Below, one piece after another: positions 1-6,257 of a DNA stretch of 12,065 nucleotides. How positions within the stretch are numbered: the stretch's first letter is position 1; each line of letters opens with the position of its first letter. The position numbers were made by a program, and so were the translations under genes. Source of the DNA: an uncultured Fretibacterium sp. (GTDB lineage: Bacteria > Synergistota > Synergistia > Synergistales > Aminobacteriaceae); assembly GCA_937915835.1 (NCBI GenBank), contig CALGHA010000101.1, positions 1 to 12,065 of the forward strand. Reading direction: 5' to 3'. The notes under the pieces are model-generated. The model was given only the letters and a program-made list of their open reading frames with translations. It did no database searches and had not been told where the DNA came from.

Positions 1-24
1 GAACCGGAAATTCTGGCTGAGTTT

Positions 25-1179
25 TTATCCTGAGGACGCTGAAGACGACGAGGAATAACCCGTGAAGAAATTTACGAGTTTCAAGAGCCAGCTTTCCTTG
101 AACTTGATTGCTTTGACCGGACACATTTCATGACAGCAATAACACCTTATGCATTTTGAATAATTAAAGCTCAAGCGTTTATTCTCATGCTTCAAGGCTC
201 CAGCAGCACACACAGCCGCACACCTTCCGCAGCCTATGCATAATTCGGGAATATGGACGGGCTTTGATGTCATTAAACGTTCTATAAACGGAATGGGAAT
301 TAATTTCATTGAGCGAGTTTTCGGGATTTTAACGTTCGGGAAGACATGAGACGGGGAAATTTCGCCTTCAACGTCAGCTTCATCAAGTTCACATTGAGGC
401 AGATTGCGTTGTTTTGCGGCCAAGTATAACGGGTAATCTTCGAGCTTAGCTCCCAGCATTTTACATAACCAGAAGTCCATAGTGAGAGCGTCGACACATG
501 AGCAGATTATTCCGAAGTTGTAAGGTTCTCCGGAAGTCGGACCGTCACCATGCATGCCGATAACTCCGTCTAAAATTGTGAAAGTTGGCTTAACTCCGCC
601 GTAAATGTCGAGCAAAAGTCCTGCAAATCTCTCACGGTTAAGTCCAACGTTGTAATGCCAGCCAGCTTTTAACCTTCCAGGAATACAGCCGAATAAATTT
701 TTTACTCCCATCGTCAAATACATTTGGCCGTGAGTTTTTAGCTTGGGAAGATTTATGATTTTGTCGGCTTCCAGAACGAATTTGCTGACTTGAATTTTTT
801 TGTAGCTTGCGTCGTCATTCACAGGGAGATTTACAGGCTCTGTTAATTCGCGGCATTCGATATCGAGTTCACGCGCAATTGACATGAATCCGGCTTTTTC
901 TGCGGAGTTAGCGAAGTTGTCAATTCCCGGACTGTCAGCGATGAAGGGAATTCCTCCGGCGTCAAGAACGAGTTTTGCGACGGCTCGAACAATTGAAGGA
1001 TCTGTTGTAACTCTGTGAAAGACGGGATGACCTGAGACGAGATTAACTTTCAGTAAGACTTTATCGCCCTTGTTGATGAAGTTTTGAACTCCGCCGAAGT
1101 GTGAAAAAGATTTTGCTATAGCTTCGTCAATTTCGGTCTGGTTGTAATTATTCTGACGCGTGAAAAATATTCTGCCCAT
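25..1179 (-). CDS. DUF362 protein with C-terminal 2x[4Fe-4S] ferredoxin domain
   Basis: A 384-aa protein. The first ~260 residues match the DUF362 family, with the recognisable stretches KVNLV (44-48), PKLKTH (145-150) and MGVKNLFG (157-164). The C-terminus is a bacterial-type two-cluster ferredoxin module: C314/C317/C320/C324 and C343/C346/C349/C353, plus an extra cysteine, C348. A short Ser-rich tail (SSSSSASSG) ends the protein. No signal peptide or membrane segment is evident, so it is probably cytoplasmic. DUF362 proteins occur in anaerobes beside Fe-S and flavin proteins; the biochemical role is unsettled, and electron transfer or Fe-S handling is inference. The ATG start has GAGGGGG at 1184-1190. 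The gene begins 27 nt after the flavodoxin stop, so the two are probably co-transcribed. Nothing clearly terminator-like is visible in the 24 bases after the stop. Confidence 0.9.
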   Translation of the reverse strand: MGRIFFTRQNNYNQTEIDEAIAKSFSHFGGVQNFINKGDKVLLKVNLVSGHPVFHRVTTDPSIVRAVAKLVLDAGGIPFIADSPGIDNFANSAEKAGFMSIARELDIECRELTEPVNLPVNDDASYKKIQVSKFVLEADKIINLPKLKTHGQMYLTMGVKNLFGCIPGRLKAGWHYNVGLNRERFAGLLLDIYGGVKPTFTILDGVIGMHGDGPTSGEPYNFGIICSCVDALTMDFWLCKMLGAKLEDYPLYLAAKQRNLPQCELDEADVEGEISPSHVFPNVKIPKTRSMKLIPIPFIERLMTSKPVHIPELCIGCGRCAAVCAAGALKHENKRLSFNYSKCIRCYCCHEMCPVKAIKFKESWLLKLVNFFTGYSSSSSASSG

Positions 1180-1206
1180 TTTGCCCCCTCTATGTTATTG
1201 TGCAGA

Positions 1207-1665
1207 TTAATCTTTGAGCCACTCAGAAATTTTTGACTTGTCGATTGAGTTAGCTTTAATTCCGTCGTGAACTTTTGCGGTTGGGCATAATTCGCGGATT
1301 TTGGCTGTAGCTTTATCGCATGAACTTCCTCCGCTTGTGCAGAACGGGAAAATTTCCTTGCCTGTGAAGTCGTATTTTTCCAGGAATGAGACTATAGCCA
1401 TTGGACAAGTGAAGAACCATACGGGGAAGCCTAGAATAATTCTGTCATAGCTTGCGAAGTCTTCAATTTTTGCGTCGATTAATGCGGGCTTTTCGTTGTG
1501 CTTGAACTCTTTGCGGGATTCTAATATTGTCATAAGGTAATTACTGGGATATTTTTTCTCGGTCAAGATTTCGTGAGTTGACGCGGCCAATTCTTGAGCG
1601 ATTTGTTCAGCAATTTTCTTTGTGCGTCCGGACTTTGAGAAGTATATTACTAACGTGTTGTGCAT
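1207..1665 (-). CDS. Flavodoxin (short-chain, FMN-binding)
   Basis: A 152-aa flavodoxin-fold protein, the usual length for short-chain flavodoxins. The N-terminus (LVIYFSKSGRTKKIAEQIA, 5-23) is the first beta strand, the FMN phosphate-binding loop (S10 to T15) and helix 1. The stretch GFPVWFFTCPMAIVSFL (about 79-95) gives the aromatic flavin-stacking loop, and PFCTSGGSS (about 107-115) the third flavin-binding loop. The expected role is a one- or two-electron carrier at low potential in the cytosol, able to replace ferredoxin. Resemblance to the Flavodoxin_4-type subfamily is a family-level judgement. SD GGAG (1678-1681) lies 12 nt before the ATG. A TATAAT sits at 1693-1698, but its -35 is poor, and it overlaps the U-tract side of the terminator of the preceding gene pair. 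The DUF362 Fe-S gene follows 27 nt downstream. Confidence 0.92.
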   Translation of the reverse strand: MHNTLVIYFSKSGRTKKIAEQIAQELAASTHEILTEKKYPSNYLMTILESRKEFKHNEKPALIDAKIEDFASYDRIILGFPVWFFTCPMAIVSFLEKYDFTGKEIFPFCTSGGSSCDKATAKIRELCPTAKVHDGIKANSIDKSKISEWLKD

Positions 1666-1692
1666 AAAAAAATTCAGCTCCGTTTTTGCTTA

Positions 1693-1698
1693 ATTATA
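1693..1698 (-). promoter_or_regulatory. Candidate -10 (TATAAT) for the flavodoxin-DUF362 unit
   Basis: A perfect TATAAT on the minus strand, about 27 nt before the flavodoxin start codon. No convincing -35 lies 16-18 nt upstream (the 17-nt spacing gives CTTTTC). A perfect TTGACA on this strand lies 26 nt upstream of it, too far to pair. The element sits just past the terminator U-tract of the upstream genes, so read-through could also supply transcription. Confidence 0.4.
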
Positions 1699-1701
1699 CA
1701 C

Positions 1702-1743
1702 AAAAAAATAAGCGGGAAAAGCTATAATGTCAAACTCTCCCGC
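1702..1743 (-). terminator. Rho-independent terminator after the 2828-1765 gene pair
   Basis: Read on the minus strand, GCGGGA (1738-1743) pairs with TCCCGC (1712-1717). G-U and A-U pairs extend the stem inward, and a T-rich tail with seven consecutive T residues (1702-1708) follows. It lies 21 nt after the stop at 1765. The opposite strand has no T-run, so it works in the minus direction only. Confidence 0.8.
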
Positions 1744-1764
1744 AATCATATTTTAAGAGTCAGA

Positions 1765-2373
1765 TTACTTATATAATTCATAGAACGCTGCAAATATAAC
1801 TCCCAGATTGATATACGTCAAATTTTCAGAAGAAGCATAAATGAAACTCAGCACGGAACAAGTTAAATATGTGCAGAATAAAACGCTTTGAATTTTGAGC
1901 TCACTTTGGACTGTTTTATACGAACGCTTAACGACGAATTTTAGCAAGAGCCCATAAACAATAGCAATTATAATAGCCGCAATACTCCAGAGCATAAACG
2001 ACATGAAAGCATTAAAACCAGATAAAAATTTTTGAAACAGGACTCTCACGGCCTCAGATATTCCGCTGAGTATTATCACAGAAATTATAACTCGAAACAC
2101 ATCGTATCTGTCTAACACTCTCAATAAACTTATTAAGACTTGATAAATATCTTTTACAGGGTCAGCATCGTCTACGGGACCAGGGGAAACTCTAGAGCCG
2201 TCTGTATTAGTCGCAGTATGTTCCTGCTGGGGATAACGCCCTGGAACTGGCTCCGGTTTTTGGGGAGGAGTATACGGTTCACTTGGTGTTGGTATATCTT
2301 CCTTTTCATCGCGTTGTTTAGCCTTTTCCTTGAGAGCAGCAAGTTTCTTTTTCTCTTCTTCGATATTAATCAT
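1765..2373 (-). CDS. Unknown membrane protein, charged/Pro-rich N-terminus and ~4 TM segments
   Basis: A 202-aa protein I do not recognise. Residues 1-26 are highly charged and helical (EEEKKKLAALKEKAKQRDEKE). Residues 27-72 are a Pro/Asp-rich, probably disordered linker. The rest is hydrophobic, with likely membrane segments near 92-113, 122-148, 162-181 and 186-200. There is no signal peptide and no catalytic motif. The start is fixed by context: its ATG overlaps the stop of the upstream coiled-coil gene as ATGA (2370-2373), and AGAGG in the end of that gene serves as ribosome site. The two proteins are therefore translationally coupled and probably made in fixed ratio. A terminator follows at 1702-1743. 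A membrane complex with its partner is inference; phage, secretion or stress roles cannot be separated from sequence alone. Confidence 0.75.
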   Translation of the reverse strand: MINIEEEKKKLAALKEKAKQRDEKEDIPTPSEPYTPPQKPEPVPGRYPQQEHTATNTDGSRVSPGPVDDADPVKDIYQVLISLLRVLDRYDVFRVIISVIILSGISEAVRVLFQKFLSGFNAFMSFMLWSIAAIIIAIVYGLLLKFVVKRSYKTVQSELKIQSVLFCTYLTCSVLSFIYASSENLTYINLGVIFAAFYELYK

Positions 2374-2828
2374 GCTGCACTTGACCTCTTTAATTGAAGA
2401 CGTTTTTCTTGAAGTTGAGCAATCATTTTACCCTTATAATCCGACGGCAATTTTTGATTATCTTCAAGTTGAGCTAGATATTTTTCACACATACTTATAA
2501 GTTCAGCGTTGTCTTTATTAAGCTCCAAATTCTCTAACGTAAGCTTTGAATTCTCTGACTTAAGCTTATCATAGGCTTTAATGTAGTCGTCTAATGCTTG
2601 ATTAAAGTCGTCGAGCTTTTCTTTGAGGGCTTTAATCTCTTCATCCTTCGCTTTCAGGGCTTCATTTTTCTTCCTGATCGTGTCATCTTTCTCGAATAAT
2701 TTATAAACTCCATAACCAATAGCCACAGCAACCCCAGCAAGTGCAATAACAGGAACGGTAACGCCTGTCGTGATCGTAGTAGTAGCAACAACAGCAGCCT
2801 TAGCTACATTTTCTCCCAAATCTGCCAT
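2370..2828 (-). CDS. Unknown protein: N-terminal glycine-rich membrane segment plus long coiled coil
   Basis: A 152-aa protein not recognised as a known family. Residues 10-44 are small and hydrophobic (Ala/Val/Thr/Gly-rich, IALAGVAVAIGYGVYKLF), like a glycine-zipper or membrane-inserting helix pair. Residues 48-125 are a strongly charged heptad-like coiled coil (KNEALKAKDEEIKALKEKL...). The C-terminus is basic. The start is firm: AAAGGAG (2837-2843) lies 8 nt before the ATG, and an extended -10 (TGCTAGAAT, 2861-2869) lies upstream. It is the first gene of a two-gene unit with the downstream four-TM protein (ATGA overlap). A run of ten C residues occupies the place of the -35 box, so expression may vary with tract length. 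A scaffold or tether at the membrane would fit the architecture, but that is inference. Confidence 0.75.
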   Translation of the reverse strand: MADLGENVAKAAVVATTTITTGVTVPVIALAGVAVAIGYGVYKLFEKDDTIRKKNEALKAKDEEIKALKEKLDDFNQALDDYIKAYDKLKSENSKLTLENLELNKDNAELISMCEKYLAQLEDNQKLPSDYKGKMIAQLQEKRLQLKRSSAA

Positions 2829-2860
2829 AAAAATCTCTCCTTTGTGTGGAATGTGAAGTC

Positions 2861-2869
2861 ATTCTAGCA
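2861..2869 (-). promoter_or_regulatory. Extended -10 promoter (TGc TAGAAT) of the coiled-coil/membrane pair
   Basis: On the minus strand TGC is followed by TAGAAT, one mismatch from consensus, with the TG extension that can replace a -35. Transcription would start near 2854, leaving a short leader that holds the AAAGGAG ribosome site. The position 17 nt upstream of the -10 falls entirely inside a poly-C tract (2880-2889), so no real -35 exists. Confidence 0.6.
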
Positions 2870-2879
2870 TTATTTTTTA

Positions 2880-2889
2880 GGGGGGGGGG
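2880..2889. repeat. Homopolymer of ten G (plus) / ten C (minus) in a promoter
   Basis: Ten consecutive G residues on the plus strand, starting 14 nt upstream of the -10 of the 2828-1765 unit. Runs of this length mutate by slippage and are a classical phase-variation substrate. It is the only G/C homopolymer of this length that I noticed in the window. A sequencing or assembly length error at the tract is possible. Confidence 0.9.
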
Positions 2890-2920
2890 TATTAGGAGAA
2901 TTACGTAAAAGAAAATAAGC

Positions 2921-2954
2921 AAAAAAATACGGGAGAACTCATAACGCCCTCCCG
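2921..2954 (-). terminator. Rho-independent terminator after hppA
   Basis: On the minus strand CGGGAG (2949-2954) pairs with CTCCCG (2930-2935) across a 13-nt loop, followed by TA and seven T residues (2921-2927). It starts 16 nt beyond the hppA stop. The opposite direction has no T-run. Confidence 0.85.
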
Positions 2955-2970
2955 CGCAAAATTTTAACTC

Positions 2971-5115
2971 TTAGAATAACGGTGCAAGTACCAGAGCTAC
3001 AACCGTCATCAACTTAATCAAAATGTTCAAAGCCGGCCCCGCTGTATCTTTGAAGGGGTCTCCGACTGTATCACCGACAACTGCCGCCGCATGATTGGGT
3101 GAACCTTTGCCGTTGAAATGTCCTTCTTCAATATACTTCTTCGCATTGTCCCAAGCTCCGCCGGAATTGGCCATGAACAAAGCCATCATTACGCCCGTAA
3201 CGATTGAGCCGCCGAGTAATCCGCCCAGAGCCTCTTTGCCGAGTAAAAATCCAACCAGGACAGGAACAACGATTGCCATAACTCCGGGAACGATCATTTG
3301 TGTCAATGCCGCATGCGTCGAAATCTCTACACACTTCTCATATTCGGGCTTGCCTGTTCCTTCCATAATGCCCGGAATTTCACGGAACTGTCTGCGGACT
3401 TCCTCAATCATTGAACCTGCTGCTTTGCTGACTGCATCGATTGAGAGTGAGCAGAAAATAAACGGAAGCATTCCGCCGATAAGTAATCCAACAATGACGT
3501 AAGGATTCATAATGTCAATCTTCTCGATATGTGCCGCCTGTGAATAAGCTACGAAAAGCGCAAGTGCCGTCAAAGCCGCTGAACCAATCGCAAGACCTTT
3601 ACCCATTGCCGCCGTAGTGTTACCGATTGCGTCAAGATGGTCCGTAATCTTTCTTACGCCTTCAGGAAGCTCGCTCATCTCAGCAATTCCGCCCGCGTTG
3701 TCAGCGATTGGACCGTAAGCGTCAACACTGAGTGAAATTCCCGTGATTGAGAGCATTCCGACAGCCGCGCAAGCTACTCCGAACATTCCGGCGAGATAAT
3801 AGCTGATTAACGTTGAGAGGCAGATTAACAGTACAGGAATTCCCGTTGACATCATTCCGAGCGATAAGCCAGAAAGAATTACCGTAGCTGAACCGGTGTT
3901 TGAACTCTCAGCAACCCCCTGAACAAATCTGTAATCGCCTGATGTATAAACTTCCGTAACGATGCCGATTAAAATTCCAGCAAGGACACCGGACGTTACT
4001 GATAAGAATACGCTGATCGAGTTCGAGAAGAAGAAGAGAATGCTCAAAACGAACGTTCCAGCAATCATTAAGCCGCCAGCTACGAAAGTTCCTGTTCTGA
4101 GTGCAAATGACGCGTCGCCGTCCTCAATTCTCTGAATAACTCCGGCCATTCCTGGAAGTTTCTTCGTGAAAGCTCTGACTTTATCAGCAAACGGAGCCTT
4201 CTGAGAAATCATCATACAGCCGATTACTGACGCAAGAACTCCCCAAGCCGCGAGGAACATAGGATAACCAATTCCCCAAAGTCCTAATTGCGAATCTGCA
4301 ACACCAGGCGTAAACGTGTAAACTGCACCGATGGCCATAGCCGCAAGAATTGAATTGACGTAAGACTCGAACAAGTCAGCTCCCATTCCTGCGATGTCTC
4401 CTACGTTGTCTCCTACGTTGTCAGCGATTGTTGCAGGGTTACGCGGGTCATCTTCAGGAATTCCGGCCTCAACTTTACCGACAAGGTCAGCTCCGACATC
4501 TGCCGCTTTCGTGTAAATTCCTCCGCCGACACGTGCGAATAATGCGATTGAGCTTGCTCCCATTCCAAAAGCTGTAAGAGCCGTAACGTCGTTCAGGAAT
4601 AAATAAGCGATTGCCAGACCGATTAAGCCGAGACCGACAACGACCATTCCTACGATACTTCCTCCGGAAAACGCAACTTCGAGAGCATTACCCGCAGCAG
4701 CTGAGTGTAAAGCGTCTTCCTCTGAAGCTGGAGCATCTTCTGACTTCTCAAGGCTGGTTTTGTCGCCTGACATTCCAGCGAGAGCCGCAAAAGTTGTTCT
4801 GCCGTTGGAGTTCGTAGCAACGTACATTCCGATGTAACCTGCTGTAGCACTGCAAGCCGCACCAAGAATGAAAGCGAATGCCGCACCAAGTCCCAGAGCT
4901 GAGACAAGCAAAATTGCTACGACACCGACGAACGGAGCAAGCCATGTGTATTCCTTTTTGAGGAAAGCCATTGCTCCGCCATGAATAATCTCTGAAAGTT
5001 CCTTAACGCGAGGATGACCGATCTGGAATTCGTCGAGCTTCTGATAAACCGTCCAAGCATAAAGTCCAGCAAGCACACCGAATACCAGAGTGATAAATAC
5101 TAAGAAAAGCCACAT
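2971..5115 (-). CDS. hppA: Membrane-bound ion-pumping pyrophosphatase, K+-dependent type
   Basis: A 714-aa integral membrane pyrophosphatase of full family length, with about 16 hydrophobic segments expected. It hydrolyses cytosolic pyrophosphate and pumps Na+ and/or H+ outward. The active-site signatures are present: GGGIYTKAADVGADLVGK (197-214), DDPRNPATIADNVGDNVGD (222-240), DAYGPIADNAGG (465-476) and GDTVGDPFKDTAGPALN (681-697). GNTTAAMGKG (498-507) has Ala at 502 and Gly at 505, where K+-independent enzymes carry Lys and Thr, so the protein belongs to the K+-dependent subfamily. That subfamily contains Na+, H+ and dual pumps, and the ion cannot be assigned safely here. SD AGGGAGGT (5127-5134) precedes the ATG, a TATAAT lies at 5159-5164, and a terminator follows. 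It is a single-gene unit, likely recovering energy from biosynthetic pyrophosphate in an energy-limited anaerobe. Confidence 0.97.
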   Translation of the reverse strand: MWLFLVFITLVFGVLAGLYAWTVYQKLDEFQIGHPRVKELSEIIHGGAMAFLKKEYTWLAPFVGVVAILLVSALGLGAAFAFILGAACSATAGYIGMYVATNSNGRTTFAALAGMSGDKTSLEKSEDAPASEEDALHSAAAGNALEVAFSGGSIVGMVVVGLGLIGLAIAYLFLNDVTALTAFGMGASSIALFARVGGGIYTKAADVGADLVGKVEAGIPEDDPRNPATIADNVGDNVGDIAGMGADLFESYVNSILAAMAIGAVYTFTPGVADSQLGLWGIGYPMFLAAWGVLASVIGCMMISQKAPFADKVRAFTKKLPGMAGVIQRIEDGDASFALRTGTFVAGGLMIAGTFVLSILFFFSNSISVFLSVTSGVLAGILIGIVTEVYTSGDYRFVQGVAESSNTGSATVILSGLSLGMMSTGIPVLLICLSTLISYYLAGMFGVACAAVGMLSITGISLSVDAYGPIADNAGGIAEMSELPEGVRKITDHLDAIGNTTAAMGKGLAIGSAALTALALFVAYSQAAHIEKIDIMNPYVIVGLLIGGMLPFIFCSLSIDAVSKAAGSMIEEVRRQFREIPGIMEGTGKPEYEKCVEISTHAALTQMIVPGVMAIVVPVLVGFLLGKEALGGLLGGSIVTGVMMALFMANSGGAWDNAKKYIEEGHFNGKGSPNHAAAVVGDTVGDPFKDTAGPALNILIKLMTVVALVLAPLF

Positions 5116-5126
5116 TGAGAAAATTT

Positions 5127-5164
5127 ACCTCCCTGATGGAAAAAATTTGAATGTTTCAATTATA
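5127..5164 (-). promoter_or_regulatory. hppA -10 (TATAAT) and ribosome-binding site
   Basis: On the minus strand a perfect TATAAT (5159-5164) is followed by a leader of about 37 nt containing AGGGAGGT (5127-5134), 11 nt before the ATG. The -35 region is weak. The promoter sits immediately downstream of the stop codon of the hydrolase remnant. Confidence 0.55.
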
Positions 5165-5178
5165 GCCTAAAATATTGT

Positions 5179-5397
5179 TTACGCGAAAGTTTTACGGATT
5201 ATATCCGCAATTTCCTCACAACAGCTTTCAAGTGCAAAATGTCCGCTGTTGACGAGATAAATTTTTGCTTCGGGTAAATCCTTCTTGAAGGCTTCGGCTA
5301 CGATAAGTCCCTGAACATATGACTTGCTGACGGGAAAACGTGAAATAAAATCATTGCGGGCTTGTTGGGACTTCCTGCTTAACGGTAAAATATCTCA
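5179..5397 (-). pseudogene. C-terminal remnant of an alpha/beta-hydrolase
   Basis: An open stretch of about 72 codons between two stops on the minus strand, with no usable start. It ends in residues that read as the C-terminus of an alpha/beta hydrolase: ARNDFI...FPVS (the region of the catalytic acid) and then AEAFKKDLPEAKIYLVNSGHFALE, reported here in two pieces: AEAFKKDLPEAK and IYLVNSGHFALE. GHFALE holds the catalytic His. The remaining residues, EEIADIIRKTF, form the usual last helix. The nucleophile elbow (GxSxG) and about 200 N-terminal residues are missing, and only about 75 bases separate the fragment from the next gene. It is therefore a truncated, probably silent relic left by deletion. 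Substrate cannot be inferred. Little else is visible in this 357-base intergenic stretch apart from the flanking promoters. Confidence 0.65.
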
Positions 5398-5416
5398 ATT
5401 CCCGATATTTCTACTC

Positions 5417-5425
5417 TGCTATACT
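5417..5425 (+). promoter_or_regulatory. Extended -10 promoter (TGc TATACT) for the 5473-6211 pair
   Basis: TGC followed by TATACT, one mismatch from TATAAT, with the TG extension. Transcription would begin near 5432, giving a leader of about 40 nt that contains AAAGGA (5455-5460). No good -35 is seen 17 nt upstream, which is acceptable for the extended -10 class. A second, weaker pair (TTGTTG 5362-5367, TAAAAT 5386-5391, spacing 18) lies upstream. Confidence 0.5.
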
Positions 5426-5472
5426 TCATAAAACTCTCTTCACCTCATTAACGAAAGGATATGTGAATTATA

Positions 5473-5790
5473 ATGTGGTTCGCAAAAAAAGTGACAGTCT
5501 TCAAGAAAAAGGATAAAGCAACCTGGAAGCAGATTAAGGATTTACTCAAGGCTGAAGGCTTCAAAGGAGTTCGGGCAAGTCATTATTCGGCTGAAAGTTT
5601 ATGCGCTTGCGGGTGCGGCTCAAAGTTAGACCCTCGAAATTTCGGAGCAAACGGATATATTGACCGGGATATTTATTTTGTCGATGTTCGGGAAGAAGAC
5701 GTTGAACGCGCGAGGGCTTTATTCTCTCAACATGGGATTAATGCCGTCGTTGATGATGATGTTGTTGGTAAATTAGGGAGGCTGATTTAA
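5473..5790 (+). CDS. Small unknown protein with CxCxC motif
   Basis: A 105-aa protein with a basic N-terminus (AKKVTVFKKKDKATW). A short helix (WKQIKDLLKAEGFKGV) and a Cys cluster C44-A-C46-G-C48-G follow. The second half (DIYFVDVREEDVERARALFSQHGI) resembles one beta-alpha unit of a ferredoxin-like alpha/beta sandwich, as in small DUF2007-like signalling proteins, but I do not recognise the family. No signal peptide or membrane segment is seen. ATG is chosen because the earlier ATG at 5461 is followed at once by a stop. AAAGGA lies about 13 nt upstream, slightly long. The stop is one base before the TTG of the CGGC-domain gene, so the two form an operon. The shared richness in cysteines suggests a metal or redox function, which is inference. 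Confidence 0.75.
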   Translation: MWFAKKVTVFKKKDKATWKQIKDLLKAEGFKGVRASHYSAESLCACGCGSKLDPRNFGANGYIDRDIYFVDVREEDVERARALFSQHGINAVVDDDVVGKLGRLI

Positions 5791-5791
5791 T

Positions 5792-6211
5792 TTGATTGAT
5801 GATGCTCCTGAACTCGTTGTGATAATTCAGTGTGAAGATGTCGTGAAAAGATGTTCGGGGTTTCTGTGCATGAATGATTTTTACGATAGAACTGGAAAAT
5901 TCACGGAATATCCTGAAGGCGTACGCTACATGACGATGACTTGCGGAGGATGCTGCGGAAATTTATTAACTCCGAAACTTGAGAATTTAGGTATGAGACT
6001 TCGCAAAGCCGGAATGAATAAAGACGACGTTACGTTTCATTTTGCCTCATGCGTATGTTCGGATAACTCGCATAGATTACCTTGTCCGTTCATGGGAAGA
6101 ATGAAGGCATTATTACAGCGTAAAGGGTTCACTAATATCGTTCTCGGCTCTCATATTTCACAAAAAGCTCAAGCCAAACGCGACGCAGGAATTTATCGCA
6201 AGTGGGAATAA
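5792..6211 (+). CDS. CGGC-domain protein (putative metal-binding), TTG start
   Basis: A 139-aa protein matching the CGGC domain family, with TCGGC at 50-54 as the signature followed by a further Cys (C55). Other conserved-looking ligands are C14, C21, C26 in the N-terminal part, SCVC (C87, C89), H94, C98 and H121. The family is predicted to bind metal through these Cys/His residues; no reaction is established. There is no membrane segment. The start is TTG at 5792: GGGAGG (5776-5781) lies 10 nt upstream inside the preceding gene, and the nearby ATG triplets are out of frame. Only one base separates it from the upstream gene, so co-translation with the CxCxC protein is likely. It converges on hydA, with a shared hairpin (6214-6250) between them. 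Confidence 0.85.
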   Translation: MIDDAPELVVIIQCEDVVKRCSGFLCMNDFYDRTGKFTEYPEGVRYMTMTCGGCCGNLLTPKLENLGMRLRKAGMNKDDVTFHFASCVCSDNSHRLPCPFMGRMKALLQRKGFTNIVLGSHISQKAQAKRDAGIYRKWE

Positions 6212-6213
6212 AC

Positions 6214-6250
6214 AAAACCCCTCCGGCCAATTCTGACTAAACCAGAGGGG
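6214..6250 (-). terminator. Rho-independent terminator of hydCBA (possibly bidirectional)
   Basis: CCCCTC (6218-6223) pairs with GAGGGG (6245-6250), with inner GG/CC pairs across a mismatch. In the minus direction the stem is followed by TTTTGTTTATT, a good U-tract just after the hydA stop. In the plus direction it is followed only by AAAATTATTATTTAT, so termination of the CGGC gene is plausible but weaker. Confidence 0.75.
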
Positions 6251-6257
6251 AAAATTA

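Noticed and set aside
1725..1730. Perfect TTGACA on the minus strand as -35 for the flavodoxin gene
   Set aside because: It lies in the terminator loop, far more than 19 nt from the TATAAT at 1693-1698, so the two cannot form one promoter.
3095..3502. A 135-codon plus-strand ORF opposite hppA
   Set aside because: It runs antisense through conserved pyrophosphatase codons, with low-complexity Ser/Pro/Ile composition and no ribosome site; it is a shadow frame.
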